From Strigops habroptila (taxonomy: Eukaryota > Chordata > Aves > Psittaciformes > Psittacidae), in assembly GCF_004027225.2 (NCBI RefSeq), contig NC_044289.2:8411761-8475760 (forward strand): 64,000 nucleotides of DNA. The letters run 5' to 3'. A program made the position numbers and the translations under genes. Shown in pieces: positions 1-13,023 of the stretch. The notes under the pieces are model-generated. The model was given only the letters and a program-made list of their open reading frames with translations. It searched no databases and was not told where the DNA came from. How positions within the stretch are numbered: position 1 is the stretch's first letter; the number at the start of each line of letters is the position of its first letter.

Positions 1-3000
1 CCTTTTACTAGGAGAGCTAAACACTGACAGTTGTGGTGCTCTTAAAAGCTTCTTTAGTTCTTAGCAGACTCACAGAAGAGGGCTACCTCACCCATCCAGA
101 CAGCATGCTGTCTGGAAATGTGCCCATCAAATCTGTTTGTCAAGCCACCAGGCTTTTCCATGCCTGGTAAAAGGCAGACAGGAAGGAATAGGCAAAGGTC
201 AGTCCTTGTCAGTTCTTTGTAAATGTAATTGTACTGGCAGTTTGCAAGGCGCTTGCTCGTTCCCTAGCAACTTTGTGTATGTGGGGAAGAGTTAAATACA
301 TATTTCTCAGTGTGTTGCTTTTCCACTAATTTTGGCTATATGATTATTTTATTTTATTTATTGCCCTTTGTGTATAGTTGGAGGTTTATGTGCATAAGCT
401 GCAAACTTCCATAAGTGACTCTGCAAGCCTTTGAAAAGAAATCTGTTACTGAGGACTGACTTTTGAGTTGGAGTATAATCATGATAATTAATCTAGATTC
501 AGACTTCTTTTGTTATGTGGCTCTGAATAAATGTAATTTGTGAAACAAATTCTTTACAGAATCTGTTTTTCAGATTGGTAGTGGTGAGTTGCAATCAGAA
601 TCTGACCCAATATCACTGAGTGCTTGAGTGGTCTTTTATGGTGATGGCTATTAGATTTTTAAAGTATATATGCCACAAATGACTCTTGCTAATGACAGAC
701 ACAAGAACAGTGATTTTAAGATGGAGTTTTGTTTAGAGGAATGAATTAAGCTGAGGCATACAACTCCAGTCTAATTTCTAGGAGTTGTCCCTACTTACTC
801 AAAGGATGAATTAAACTCATTTATCTTATTGAAGCCTGAGACAAAACAGTGGAGCTCACGTGTGCTGCTGATGTGGACTGGCACAGCTCCATGGACCGCA
901 GACTGAGTTGGCCCAGGGTGTGTGCAAGGTGCCGAGAGAGATGTTTCTACAAGGGACCAATTCATATCTATAACACTGGTACACAGGGTCCCACTCCACG
1001 AAGCAGAAATGGCCAACAGATAACCTCCCTTTCCGGCTGTGCTCACAGTGAGAGCGTGTTCTTGGGTGCAAGCTTTATGGATTGGGTAGGCTCACTAAGA
1101 AGATCTGTCACTTGAAAAACCTGTCCTGGTGAAACAGTGTCACCTATGCAATGTGGAAAAAGGTATGAGAAGTGTGGTTAAGCACATGTGCAGCATACTA
1201 AATGCACACTGAAAGAAGTACAGTGAGATTCTGCTTCATTTTCTATTTCTGTTGCATTAACCTGGCTAAAGAGCAGCTAAACACAGTGCAGTTTTTAAGT
1301 GTAATTATTTGATCTGCGAAGTCATAGGTTGTTTCCTTCTCAGTAGCTAATATTCCCTTTCACTTCATTTGCTGATGGAGTCACAACACTTCCACAACAT
1401 TTAATGGTAATATTGATGCAGACAGAAATGCATCCAGAATGCTGTGTTAATCCATATTGTTTTAATTTAACAGACTGAATTTCCTGACATCGTTCCTTCG
1501 ACTTCAGTAGAGTTATACCAGCAGAGAATTTGTTCCAGTGAGTTTTACAGCGTTACTGACTCTCAGTAATTTATCACTATACACGTCTGCTCACTTAACT
1601 GATAGAACCTGCAAAGATGGGCATGGTGCTTTAAATTGCTCAGTCTCCCAGTGCAGGTAGCAGTAACTCTTTGTTCACCATTCTGTACAGTTTTCTACTC
1701 ATCTGTAGATCTTGAAATGGTTTATACATTGAGGGTGAGACTGTGCCTATTAAGGTAATTGGACAGTTCAGGACTCCCATACTGGTCCTCTGAAGTACTC
1801 TGCTACATGGGAGGAATGGGTCCTACTCTTGCTCCAAGTTGTTTTGCAGCCATTGCCTTCCTGCATTGGGCTATTGTGCATGGGAAGGAGAAGGGAAGTG
1901 GGTGCTCACCCTGCCTGGCCTCTGCTGCCTGATCCTGTAGCAGCTGGGGTCAGTCCCATGGATGCTCTGCACAAGCACAGCACTGCAGAAACTTGCCCAG
2001 GCCCCCAGAAAGTTTCAGGTAATCATACCTCTAGGTAGTTTTTATTCTTCTCTCTCCTTTTTTCCTGAACCCTGGGAATTAAAAGTTGCTATGTGGTGGG
2101 AGGGGAAAATTTTATGGCCTGTTTTTATTGCTTTCATGTCCTCAAGAACTCAGGAGTAGTCTGTTCCAGAAAGACAAGGGACCGAGATGCTTGAGGATGG
2201 ATTTTTCAAATGGCTTCATCCCTCTTTCTAGGAGCATAATTGCACATTTGGACTGCACACACAAGAGGTAACAGACATGCATCTGAAGGTGGGATCTCAG
2301 AGTACCAGAACTGAACAATGTGATTTTTAGAGAGAAGTTAGGTAGTCTGATGCCTTCGGCTGACTTTTGGCATTAAATATACCTTTCAAATTTTTGGCAG
2401 TTTTCACAGACATTTAAAACGTGATCACAAGAGATCTTACTCACATGGGTTTGTGGAACCAAGGCAGCTCCTGGCTCAAAACTTCACAACCTCTGACAGT
2501 GAGCACATCCCTGTAACCCTTCAGGATCAGCAACACAGACCGAGGGCTCTACTCCTAGCAGAGGGCACTGGCTTCAGGAAGAGGCACTGTTGGGCTCTTT
2601 TTTGTTCCTTGTAACTGACAACAACTTTATACTACCACAGTAGAAAGAATTACAAAGGAGAAGTTAGAATTCAGGCTGTGTCCTGGTGAGTTTCTCATCT
2701 TTGTTGCAGATGTTAAGTCATTTTGAGATGCAAGTAGTTTCTTTGAAAAAGCTTTCTTTGGGGCTGAAATATAATGGCAGGAAATTAGCTGTTAATCCCA
2801 TCTTTTCTTGGACAGACTAGACATGCATAATGAACTCCCCCTTTCCTCCTCCTTGCTTGCCCAGTGATTCAGTTTGACCTGAAAGAAAACATTTTCTTCC
2901 AAGAAAGACAATGTTTATGAGGTGCAACCCTAGTTTGGCTCTGATGATTAGAGACACATGTATCAACCTGTGCAAAATCTGTGATGGCTGTTTAAAATGA

Positions 3001-4893
3001 ACCCTGGTCAGGAAGGCTGAGATCACAAACCCTGTAATAATCAAAACACCAGTACTAGCTTAACATGATATTCCAAAGTTGCATCCAAACTCACAAACCC
3101 TCTTTATGAGCCTTGTTCCAGTTGAGCACAACAGAGCTGGTGAAGCTCCATAATTTGCCAGGGAAGGAGCCACACTGCATCCTTCTGCCTCATTCCTCCT
3201 GCTCGGGCAGATCTGGGAGAGGCATTTCCCAGACTCCAATTCCAATTAGGAATACAGTTGCACTACTACTGTCTAAAATGGGCAAAACAGGGATATGGAA
3301 AGGTTAGAGTTGCCATTGCACATGGAGGCAGAGACTTCTGCGTTTAAGAGATGGCTATGTATTTGTTAATACTGACTGTTTTCTATTAAATTCTCTAACA
3401 AATTTAAAATAAATAATTATTTCCTCAGAAATAATCAGAAAAACCAGCAGGCATGATTATATGGTCTGGTGAATAGATATCAGATGCAGCTTTCACATTT
3501 TCTCACGTGAGGTACCAGACCACACATCTCACTGTGGTAGAAAAGCTTGGATTTTTTTGTTTCACCATTTTAACACTCGTAACCGCTCCAGCTCATCTTG
3601 TAATAGCTTCTTGGGCACAGGTAGAAAGGGTATCAGTGTGAAGAGACAGTTATGTTATTTTCTGCTTATGTGGCTGAGAATATTTTGTTGTTTCAGGGTA
3701 TTTCAGCAAATGAAAGAGACACCTTTGGGAAATTGGGAGAAGTTCTTCTGCTGAGGAGGAACATACATTCAATCTTTAGTTCATTGCTTCTGGTGGGCAA
3801 GCATTAAATCAGGTGCCGTGATCAGATCCCCAGCAATTCCTCCAGCGTTTGTTAGTGCTCCTCGTTCCTGCCTCCATCAGAAATCCTGAGAATATGAAAA
3901 GTGATAGGGAAATAAAAAGTTAATCTATGCCCTTCTAATTGTGCAATGAGTTACTGTAATGTGAGAGTAGAGAAGAACGTGGAGGAAATTTGAAGTTTGT
4001 GGAAATTGGAAGAGGGATATATGGAAGAGTGTGTTAGATCAGCCAGTTGTCTGGGAGAGAGGGCAGTGTTTGAGCGTTGCCCCTCTCGGTGTGACTGCAA
4101 GTTATGCATTTGAGGTTTTATTCTTTAAACAATTACATATACCTCTGCCCCAGACTTTTCAGGTTTTCCATGCCTGACCTAAGGAGACACCAACACTGAA
4201 GTGAGTGGGAACCTTTGTTCCTCCAGTGATTCAATCCCTCAATGACTTTAGTACCCATGAATCACCACAAGATCCCCCTGGGCACTACAGAAACAGGGGA
4301 GGAGGGCATGGTGGTAGGCATGCCAGGTACACTGAACTGCATCTCTATGCATTACTGCTGTCATATCATGTAAGAAATGCTCCCTTTCAGTTTTAAAGCA
4401 TCGTGCTTTATTACTGTTCTGACTTATCTCTAAATTTAGCAATGCCGGAACATCTGCTTATTTAAGTAGTTCCATTTGGTCCGAAATCCATCAGGTTCTT
4501 GTAAAAAGGACTTTAATAGGTGTTTTTCTAGTGAATAGCTGTGAGTTGCTAAAACTCCTTGGCCTGGGAAACAATATTACGTACTTTAAATCTTCTCCAT
4601 TGCATTGATTAGTTATTTTTAAATAAACGAGCTGTTTTGAAAGTTCTTTTTAGTCAGAGCAATAGGACTTGAACTGAAATTCATATGCCAGGCAGCAGCC
4701 TTGTGAAATGTAAACTGAGTTATAAACCTATAGAAAATGGATTTTATTATGGAAATGTAAACTGTCCCCTAAGCATAGCATGGGGAGGTGATGCCATAAC
4801 AACATACTAGTAAGTAATAAACAACAGCCAGTATTATATCAGATGACTGGGTAGAGCTAGAAATGTATCTGTTCGGGTGTTGAATTATCCCCA
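1..4893. other. non-coding stretch, nothing recognised
   Basis: No gene, RNA gene or clear repeat is recognised. The short reading frames around 795-1115 are open on both strands at once, encode unrelated low-similarity peptides, and have no splice or promoter context, so I treat them as chance. The stretch is AT-rich with scattered short A and T runs. At 4191-4222 there is a weak resemblance to an old palindromic amniote repeat motif (a 'ctgaagtgagtgggaacc' core), too decayed to call. Confidence 0.6.
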
Positions 4894-4923
4894 AATTTGA
4901 ATTATGGGCATATAATTCAAATT
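4894..4923. repeat. perfect 12-bp inverted repeat (foldback)
   Basis: The left arm AATTTGAATTAT (4894-4905) is the exact reverse complement of the right arm ATAATTCAAATT (4912-4923), around a 6-nt spacer, gggcat. The foldback sits between two copies of attatcccc (4883-4891 and 4921-4929). The right copy overlaps the right arm. It could extrude as a small cruciform or fold in RNA. The arms are almost pure A/T, so chance or replication slippage is also possible. Confidence 0.9.
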
Positions 4924-4930
4924 ATCCCCT

Positions 4931-6335
4931 TCTAGCAATATAAAGTCTGACAGACATATTTTTTTAATATACTTCTTTTGCTGTTTTGCATTATGTCACA
5001 TCCTCCAGCGTTAAAACCGCAGCTTTCCTAACATGATTCATCAGAAATCAGGGGGGAAAAATAGTTGAGATCTGATATACTGAGTACTCTTAAATTACAT
5101 AGCAGCTTCAAGTATAGCGTATGAGGAGACAGAAGCAGAGTGAATAAGTATGTCTCAGGCTGTCATGTCCGTGAACTGGGAAACTCACTGGCTCACTGAA
5201 TCATTTCCTGGTACTTCTGCTCATCCATCGATACAGAGAGCAACCAGACTGGGTTTAGAGAGATGAAAGCCAGAGTAATTCAGAGCCAGCTGTAATTCTT
5301 TATAAAACATACACTAAGTATTTTTGTTGACTCCTGCATGACATTTCCAAGGTGGCTGGGAAACCAGGCCATTTGTTACACAGAATCTAGATCAATAGAA
5401 AGCACAGAGGAAAATAAGTAAAGTTAACATCCAGTGGAGAGGACAGAACAACTTCTGAGTTTGCACATCTCAGATGTGCACAGTGTACATTTCAGAGGAA
5501 CATCCTGTTCTTCAGAATGTTATATTCAATTACTGAAAAATATTAAGTATGAGGAAAAGCTGCTGCCTTATGTGTATGTGATAGTCAGATTTTACCAGTG
5601 TATAGAACAGAAGCATTTGCACCCCCTTTTTCTTCTAGCTTTTCTACGCAATCCCAATGGATAACCATGTCTTTGTAATGCATATTCCATAAATATTTTG
5701 TGGGTGCTGTGACACACCTGAATTCTTGTTTTCATTAATTCTATCTGCTTTATCACCACAAAATTAATACATTTTAGCATATAAGAGAACATAATATATA
5801 CTAAAACCTAAATATGTGGGTTTCATCAGACATGTTCTTTCAAAGATAAAAATAATTTTCTGTATTTGTTCTAAAATAATCTTGGTCAAATTTCACAGAA
5901 AAGAGTCTTGCTGGCTTCAGTAGCTTGATGACTCGAAGTTTACAGGCAGTCTGGGCTCATATTTGAAGATCTGATTTGAGAGCCAATTTCTCAAACATAC
6001 CTTGTACATATTCAGGACTTGTTTTCATCTCATTATAAGGATGAAGCCTGTTTCCATTTGTATTTGGTATGCTGCCCTTCTTCAAGTTTATATCCAGGTT
6101 TTCAGTGTATTCTACATTAAAAGATGGAGGAAAAAAGATATTAAACTCTTTAGGTTTGTCTGCTTAAGATTACTACTTAGTTTTAAAAGAATTAACACAT
6201 CACCTGGACTTTACACGTAAAGATTTAACTTTTTGATAAACAGCAAACTCATCTACTGCTGTGCTAGCTATTTTTACTCCACCTTGTGAGTATGCTTTTT
6301 TTATTGCTTTATACAGCATATCTGATTCTCTCTAA
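4931..6335. other. non-coding stretch with one short inverted repeat
   Basis: No gene is recognised. At 5462-5480 there is a perfect 8-bp inverted repeat, TGCACATC and GATGTGCA, with a 3-nt spacer. The reading frames in 5434-5792 run on opposite strands, overlap in part, and look like chance. The rest is ordinary AT-rich sequence. Confidence 0.55.
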
Positions 6336-6339
6336 AGCA

Positions 6340-6800
6340 CAAACTAAAAAATCTATCCGGCTGTCATTTGCTGCATAGTGCCATCTATCATCATGCAGCT
6401 TGGCAGCTGTAGTGCATGAGAGAGAGGGGGGAGCTGAAGCAGGAGGCACAGTCAAGGACTTTCACATGTAACACAAAAAAAATCCTTGTCACAATTATTT
6501 ATGGCTCTTACTGGGGCACATAATAGAACACATAAAACCTCTGTTTCAGTTTCAAGCACCCTCACATCCCCGCTCCCTTGTCGAAGTTGGTCGCAGGCAG
6601 TTTTGCTTTACACATACAATTTCCTGAACAATGCCGAGCACTTGTGAAGTGACAGTGACAAATACTAGAGATGCTGGCTGCAGCTCCGCAGGCTGTTACA
6701 GGAGCACTGGTGTCAATAATCAAGGAAGGCTGCCAATGATACCAAAATGCCAGTGTGATATTCCACTTGTTCAACCAGCTATCTGCAATGCTTTTATTTT
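6340..6800. promoter_or_regulatory. candidate conserved non-coding block
   Basis: The block lacks microsatellites and has mixed composition. It contains TGTCAT-type and TGACAG-type TALE-homeodomain-like words, and a CAGCTG E-box at 6404-6409. The part at 6625-6770 (from the ccgagcacttgtgaag segment through the ggtgtcaataatcaagg segment) has the even, motif-dense texture typical of vertebrate developmental enhancers. A short polyA run at 6475-6482 separates two better-looking halves. The call rests on texture and motifs only. It may simply be unique, unconstrained DNA. Confidence 0.28.
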
Positions 6801-6829
6801 GAAGTCACAGAAACTTCTTGTGTCCCTGT

Positions 6830-9800
6830 AGTTCCAGGCTGTAAGGAAATGAAGTGTCAGAGGAACCTGTGCCAAGAAAGAAAAATTTCATTATTTGATC
6901 TTCTGTGTAGTTTGATTTTGCGATAGCTAAAATACTGCTATTTCAGAGTGGCTTAATGAATATTTAGCAGTTTCCTATTAGTGTTAGCCTGGTGTGAAGT
7001 CTTTTTGTTAAGGTCTATCATACCAGCCCTCTGCATGGTGTTCTTGACATTGTTGCTCATAGTGTAACCTTTGGTTCAGGTCCCAGCTGATGGATTTCAT
7101 AGCAACTGTGTCTGCTGCCTCTCTAGATGGCAGGCAATGGAAAGCTGTGCTGCTAAGGAAACCATGCTTTAGATAATTAAACATAAAACTCGGGTCCAAT
7201 CTAATAAATTGTCTTGCTTGCAGTTTCTCAAGAAAGAGCGTAGACAGATATTAACCTTGATGTCCCCATTAAAGTCCTCTGATACACTTTTTATTTCCCA
7301 TATCTCATAGTATTTCTGATCTCCAGCGTTAAGTAGCAGACTGTTAAATTAGCTGAAGACAGGCCAGAATATATTTGCTCCTGTGGAGCAAATCAGATTT
7401 GAAGGTACAATCCACAAAAACACCAAGAATTCAGATTGAACAGAAGCACTTGAAAAACACACTGCCTTTAAGTAGTAGGTACTTTTTCACTGTTCTTAAT
7501 GCAGCCACAAACAGCATTCAAATGCACAAAGTGACTGTTGATAAACTTACGTATTAATAAATCAGGGTTACATTTAACTAAGTGAAATGCACCTGACTTC
7601 TTCCTGAGGATGTAGGGAAAGGTGGTGGCTTCTAGGATAGCTTCAGTAATTTCAAATGTTAAAATATTCCTAGGGAAAAAAAAAAAAAAAAAGATATGAA
7701 AGATCAAGTTAGCAAGAGATTAATTGTTATGGTTTTTTTATATTTCAGTTGTGCTGAACTGCATATGCTGTCAATTATATACAGGAGTTCATTCAAACTT
7801 GTTTCTCGTGACTGTGCTCCTAGAGCAGTTTCTATAGGTCAAAAGTGCTCCTACATGAAGAAAGGTTGTTTCAGGAAACCTTGATCCTGCTAGCTCAGTT
7901 ATGTCCCACATCCATCCTATTGCCCCTACACAAGAAGTGTTCTGAGAAACCGTTCATATACGACAAAGCACGTCTCTGCCTGTGGCTTCACATTCCACCA
8001 TCAAACCTCCCTCTAATTCTATAGTTCCGGTTGAACAGAGGTGGTCTAGATAAGTGTAAGTTGAAACAGCTGTGTGCTCTTTACCTCATCTGCACTGAAA
8101 ATCACAGCCTGTTTCTGCTCATTGCTTCCTCCTTCACAATCTAATTAAACATGTACACATGGGGTTTTTTTCTCCTGTATAGTTTCTTTTTAAATTTCCT
8201 GTCCCATTTGGATTTTTTTCTCACCTTAGTGAAAATAGGAATGTGATCAAATATTGATCAGACCATATTTGCATCCATTACTCTTGTAGTTTTCTTACAC
8301 TCACTGAAAACAGAGAGAACTACAGTCTTTACTGTTGTTTCTACTGGTGACAGCAACCTAAGATGAATCTCCTAGATCCAGGCGATGTGCAACATGAATG
8401 CACAATGTTGTCTTGATTCCTGTGCAACAGTATGGAAGTTAACATCATTATATATTTTGCAATATGCTGATTAATTCAGGGAGTATGTTCACTTATGGGA
8501 AGTCTAAGATTATGGAGCATCTGTAGAGTTTTCTCCACCATTCTTCATGAAACCCACTGAAACTCTCATAAGCTAGCACAAACCAGGCAGAAACCTGGCT
8601 TTGCACAGCTTTGCCAGCGTGTTGCAAAATATGTTTTACTTTTTCCAAGAAAAGTAGTAAAGAGCACATGAATTCTTCAGCTGTGTCAGATTTGGAAACT
8701 GCAGCACATTGTGAAACAAGACTGCTGCCAATCAAACTAATTTCTTGTGGATCACTTCTTGTCTTTAATTTCTCTTCCTTTGCTTCTGTTTCCTACATGC
8801 TTGTAACATGCTTATGGCACTTTCTGAAGATGAAAAATGTTTTTTCTGGAGTTTATAGGTGAGATGTAGAAAAGGCTTAAATACTATGAAAAAAAATGCT
8901 TTAAGAGACAAATTATCTTGGTAGTTAAATGATCCATATAGTAGAAATGTCCATGTAGTTTCTGTTTGTTTTAAATGCATTAATTTTCTCTTGAGCTCTT
9001 TGCACTAAAGCCTGTTTCCATACCGCGTGGACACCTTTAAAACACTGAACTTGGAGATATACAAATAATTAATATTAAGGCTGATCTAAAGAGCAGAAAA
9101 ATGGAAGGCTTTGGTCGTGGCATATTTCATAGGATTTTCCTTGTACTGGTTCTCTTTCAGCATCTCTCTTCTGGAGAAGTATCTGGTGTGTGGTACTTTT
9201 GTTGTTTTCTTATTCGAGGTTTCAGTTATTCCAAGTAGAAAAGTGTTCACTGCCCTTCCTTTTCTTATGAATTACGAGGTTGTAAAAACATTGCAAAAAA
9301 AGTAATTTGCCATAGTCTGGGTGTGTTGACTCTGGACAAAACAGCCTGGGACAAAATAATGACTCACTGGGACATAAAGCACAAATGATTTTTAGCGTGA
9401 GGTTTTTTGGGTTTGGATTTTAGAGAACTGGAGTAAGGTTGTAAGTAGCTATATTGGTATTCCTGAGAGTGGTTCATCTCAAAATTGGTCTTATTCTTCA
9501 TTAAATTTATTTCATAATTGTATAGACATGATCCAGTTGGCTAACATGGAAATACATGCCACAGTTATATACTGAATACTATGGCCTTTAAACTGGCATG
9601 TTTGGAACCTCCCACTTCAAAAAAAACTCTTCCCAAGAAAATTCTTGGCAATGCTAATATATGTGTACTTGAAAAGCAGAGGGGAAGAGAGGTACAGTGA
9701 GATACAAAAATTGGTATATTTGATCATTTCTTTACAAACCATTCTTGACAATTGTGCACAAAAAGCATGCAGAGCATTTTTATACTTCTGGGTTTCTACA

Positions 9801-10195
9801 AGTGTGCTTAGAATCTGCTTTACCCACTCTGAGGCTGTAAATTACTATATAATGTAATATTAGATGGTAAAAATATCTTTTAATGTTTACATCAGTAGGG
9901 AGAAAAAAATAATGCCATAGTACTCCATCCACTTCTGTGCACAAAATCAACTGCCATGAGTACATCACCTGAGATTTTCAACAGCTAAAAAGTACGTTCT
10001 TGTGAAAGGGTGCCTTTTAGATCTTTAAAAGACAAAAGATTTTTATTTACTATGTAAATCCTTTATTGCATGGCCAGCTAATGACTCCTTACTCAATCAG
10101 AGCTTTTCAGTGAGTTATCATGCAGTGTTTTCAGTTTGTTTTTCTTTTAAATTAGTATTTAATAAACTTTAAGCTTATTTGGGTTTTTATTTCTT
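6830..10195. other. non-coding stretch with simple repeats
   Basis: No gene is recognised. The stretch holds a perfect 9-bp inverted repeat with a 3-nt loop at 7373-7393 (ATTTGCTCC and GGAGCAAAT) and an A17 tract at 7676-7692. The reading frames of 60-83 codons here are the length expected by chance. No interspersed repeat is recognised. Confidence 0.55.
7676..7692. repeat. poly(A) tract, A17
   Basis: An uninterrupted run of 17 A follows 'tatt cctaggg'. No retroposon body could be recognised upstream, and no target-site duplication was seen, so it is best annotated as a simple homopolymer. Confidence 0.95.
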
Positions 10196-10199
10196 GTGA

Positions 10200-10440
10200 T
10201 GCCACAACACATTGTTCTTTGCTTGAGATTGACACCAATTTAGTAAGATGTGGCAAACATGCAGCTACCAAGGAAATAGTTTCCTTAGCAACAAGGAACC
10301 TATTGACAACGCTTAACGCGGAACACACTTTAACCCCAATCTGTGGAGTTTCAGTTTCCCTGTTTTCTGGCTGTTCTTTGCAGCTGTACAAATCAGATGT
10401 TAGAGGACCAGATTTTGCTCTCATATAAACACAGGCAAAG
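10200..10440. promoter_or_regulatory. candidate regulatory block with an RFX X-box-like site
   Basis: The core is GTTTCCTTAGCAAC at 10279-10292, which is close to the RFX X-box consensus GTNRCC(N0-3)RGYAAC with one mismatch in the left half-site. It overlaps a perfect 7-bp inverted repeat (AAGGAAA, tag, TTTCCTT at 10270-10286). The neighbourhood keeps several CpGs (gacaacgcttaacgcgg, about 10305-10320), unlike the CpG-poor surroundings. It also contains an aaaccccaatctgtgg-like RUNX word (TGTGG, about 10342). RFX factors act at ciliary and neuronal genes, but no target is visible. Conservation is unverified. Confidence 0.33.
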
Positions 10441-10449
10441 TCATCTTTG

Positions 10450-11260
10450 ATGCGCGTGAAAGTAGGATTTGGTGAACAACCAAAACTTTTGAATTTAACA
10501 TTGCAAATTAAGGTTTAAAGTGTGCAGTGTACAAGTCTGAGCTTAAGTAAGGTTACAGTAGCTGCAAGCTGAGACCAACTGGTATACCAAGCATTTAATA
10601 GAGCTTCATATGAAATAATGGAAGGAAAAAAAGTCCTGATGTGTGACATTTTTGGTCATCGGACATTTATATGCTATTGATGTCAGAAGCCTGTGTAAAT
10701 GCAACATTAAGTTTAGGACTTATTTTAGGATAAAAATAGTGGGGGAAGCAAAATAAACATTTTGCAATCTCATGGGGGAATTACTGCATCTAACTCACCC
10801 ATCTTGTAAAATAGCAGTAACAATGTACGACTTCACTGGGAGAGGAAAAGGCTTAACCTGTTACAATGGAATTTTGTTTGTTGGTTGTTGATTTTTTAAA
10901 AGTCCAGTACAAGTTAAAAAAAAAAAATCATTTCATCACAACATTCTTTGTTGGTTACATTTATACTAATTGTCTTAGTGCATCTCTTACACATTCTCTG
11001 CTTTTCTAATTTAGGCACCAGTAATATATGGGATGGCCCGGTACTAATGATGGTAGCCTAAGCCCAGAGGATATTTGAATGCAAATCCCTGATCTTCTAC
11101 ACGTTTCTGTGCAAGTCCCCATGGACTCAGATTTCCAAAGGGATTTGCAATCATGAATGTTCCATTTGGAACAATCACCTAGAGACGCATTACAAGGATA
11201 TGATTTTTGGAAAATGCTAAATACTGTTCTTCTCAAAATCAGATCTCTTTAAACTGTTCC
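10450..11260. other. non-coding stretch, nothing recognised
   Basis: AT-rich sequence with an A-rich run at about 10916-10927 and no recognisable gene or repeat. A 76-codon minus-strand frame at 11006-11236 shows no family features and is regarded as chance. Confidence 0.55.
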
Positions 11261-11267
11261 CAGTTAA

Positions 11268-11456
11268 GCACCCAAATTTGAAGCACTGCATATGTTAGAA
11301 ATCCCACGAATCTTGGCACTAACGTCTCTAGCAGCGGAGCAAAGCGCAGAGGCAGCTGAGGCAGAAATAACCCAGTTAGCCCAAAACCTGTATATTGCAA
11401 ACTTGCTTAGCCCTGTGCTCAAGGTGATAATCTCTGCTGAGACACAGGGCAAGTAA
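11268..11456 (+). other. unassigned small open frame, Ala/Glu/Leu-rich
   Basis: The frame is open from 11268 to a TAA at 11454-11456, with its first ATG at 11292, giving 54 codons. I do not recognise the peptide. It is unusually protein-like for this window: a hydrophobic start (ILALTSLAAEQ) is followed by an amphipathic Ala/Glu/Gln-rich helix-like run (AEQSAEAAEAEITQLAQ) and another hydrophobic patch (LYIANLLSPVLKVII). The DNA has four CpGs in about 45 bp (11307-11347). A weak acceptor-like 'gttag' lies at 11294-11298 and a weak donor-like 'aag gtgata' at 11421-11429. The opposite strand is also open across the region. It could be a small ORF, an exon relic, a decayed pseudogene, or chance. 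Chance is the most likely. Confidence 0.12.
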
Positions 11457-12476
11457 TCTTGGATGGAACTAGGCCTAGATAGTTTTCCAGCCCTGATTAA
11501 TTATTTCTTCAAAGTCGGGTATCAGTAGCTCTCACACTTCACAACTGTCTGTAGAGAGTTAACCCAATGATGTAGGCACCGCCGTCCATTGCATCATGCA
11601 AGCTTGACCTCTATGTTTCCATAGTCCCTTCATGCATACAGGTTTTTATACTGATGTGTGTTTTAATGATGCTCGGGATAACATAATTATAAAGCCATAA
11701 ATCGTAGTATTTAATGTACATGTAGATTACCTGATTACCTGCAGAATTGACAGTTAACAAGGCAATTAGTATTGTTGTTTAAAAGGTATGATGTTAAATA
11801 ATTAAATATTTCTTTTTAAAAGAAAAAGAATACAGGAATGGAATAAGGGGGTTTTGCCACGCTTTCCATAACAAAAAGCATCACTGAAGTGCTAAATATC
11901 AATATTAGTATAACTTCCAAATAGCTTCTAAGTAGAACTCAGTGGTTCATCTTCATCAGCTTTTAAGATTTGGGGCCAAATTTTCAATAGAAGTCTCTTA
12001 TGAAATGTGCAGCAGCACATAAGTAGTCTTAAAAGAATAGGTGTTAGATTAATTTTCACCATAATTGGTTGCACTGTTTTAACACTTTTCAACAAAAGGA
12101 GAAAATTACAAAGGTGAAAAAAAATCTGTTCTATTTCAAACATGCAAATCAGCAAAACCTGTTTTGAATCAATAAGAATCTTTATGAGGGCTTTGGTCAT
12201 AAAGATCCAATTTTGAGAATAAAGCCCTTTTTTACTTGTACATAAATAAATATAGAAGTTACTGCACCTTGAGAAATACATTTGAGATAATTAATATTTT
12301 CCTAAATGAAATTATTAGTTTGTCTTTAGTCCCACTGATCTGAGTTAACTCAAGATAGATGCTTGCTTTGTGCTTGGCACATGGATATTATTTTTCCAAG
12401 AAAGTATTAATATAACTGTGTAAAGAAAAATGGTGCATCCTGAAGACCTGGCTTGAGTATTCATCTGCTTTTGTGC

Positions 12477-12537
12477 TGTTGTTATTTGGTTTCGGGTTGG
12501 TTTTTGTTTTGTGTTGGTTTTTTTTTAATTTCTGTAG
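12477..12537. repeat. GT-rich low-complexity tract
   Basis: The tract is made of gt, gg and tttt words with almost no A or C, ending in a run of T. It is a simple low-complexity sequence with no coding or repeat-family signal. Confidence 0.85.
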
Positions 12538-13023
12538 CCCTTTCTGTACTCAAAGATGTTAAACTTGTGGCATCTATTGAAGAACTTCTCTCTTTTGCTG
12601 CTAAACCGCTGTAATTAAATTGCTATATCAGCAGTTCCGCATTGAGCATCTCTCTCATTCTGAATAGTTGTGATTTGATTATCTCTTCCATGAACCCTTG
12701 CAGTTCTGTGGATACGCCTTTGTGTAATTAGATGAAGTATGGTCCAAAAAACCAACAATATTTCCTAGCCACTGGTTTTAGAAATCCTTGCTAGAAAGAA
12801 CACTAGTGATGAACTCATTGTTTTATTTTTATGCAAATTACAAGTATTATAATCTACCGTATACTTTAGCATCAGTTGTTCTTCAATTTGAGAAAATGCT
12901 GATTTAAAGCATAGCTTAATACAAATTATTCAGTGAAGCATAATAGTTAAAAAAAAAGAAAGAGAAACTTACTTCCTTAAAATTATCACATTCATTTGGC
13001 CAAAGACAGATATAGTTTCATTT

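Noticed and set aside
7676..7692. Poly(A) tracts here and at 13024, 31593 and 49736 as processed pseudogene tails
   Set aside because: No transcript-like sequence or target-site duplication was recognised upstream of any of them.
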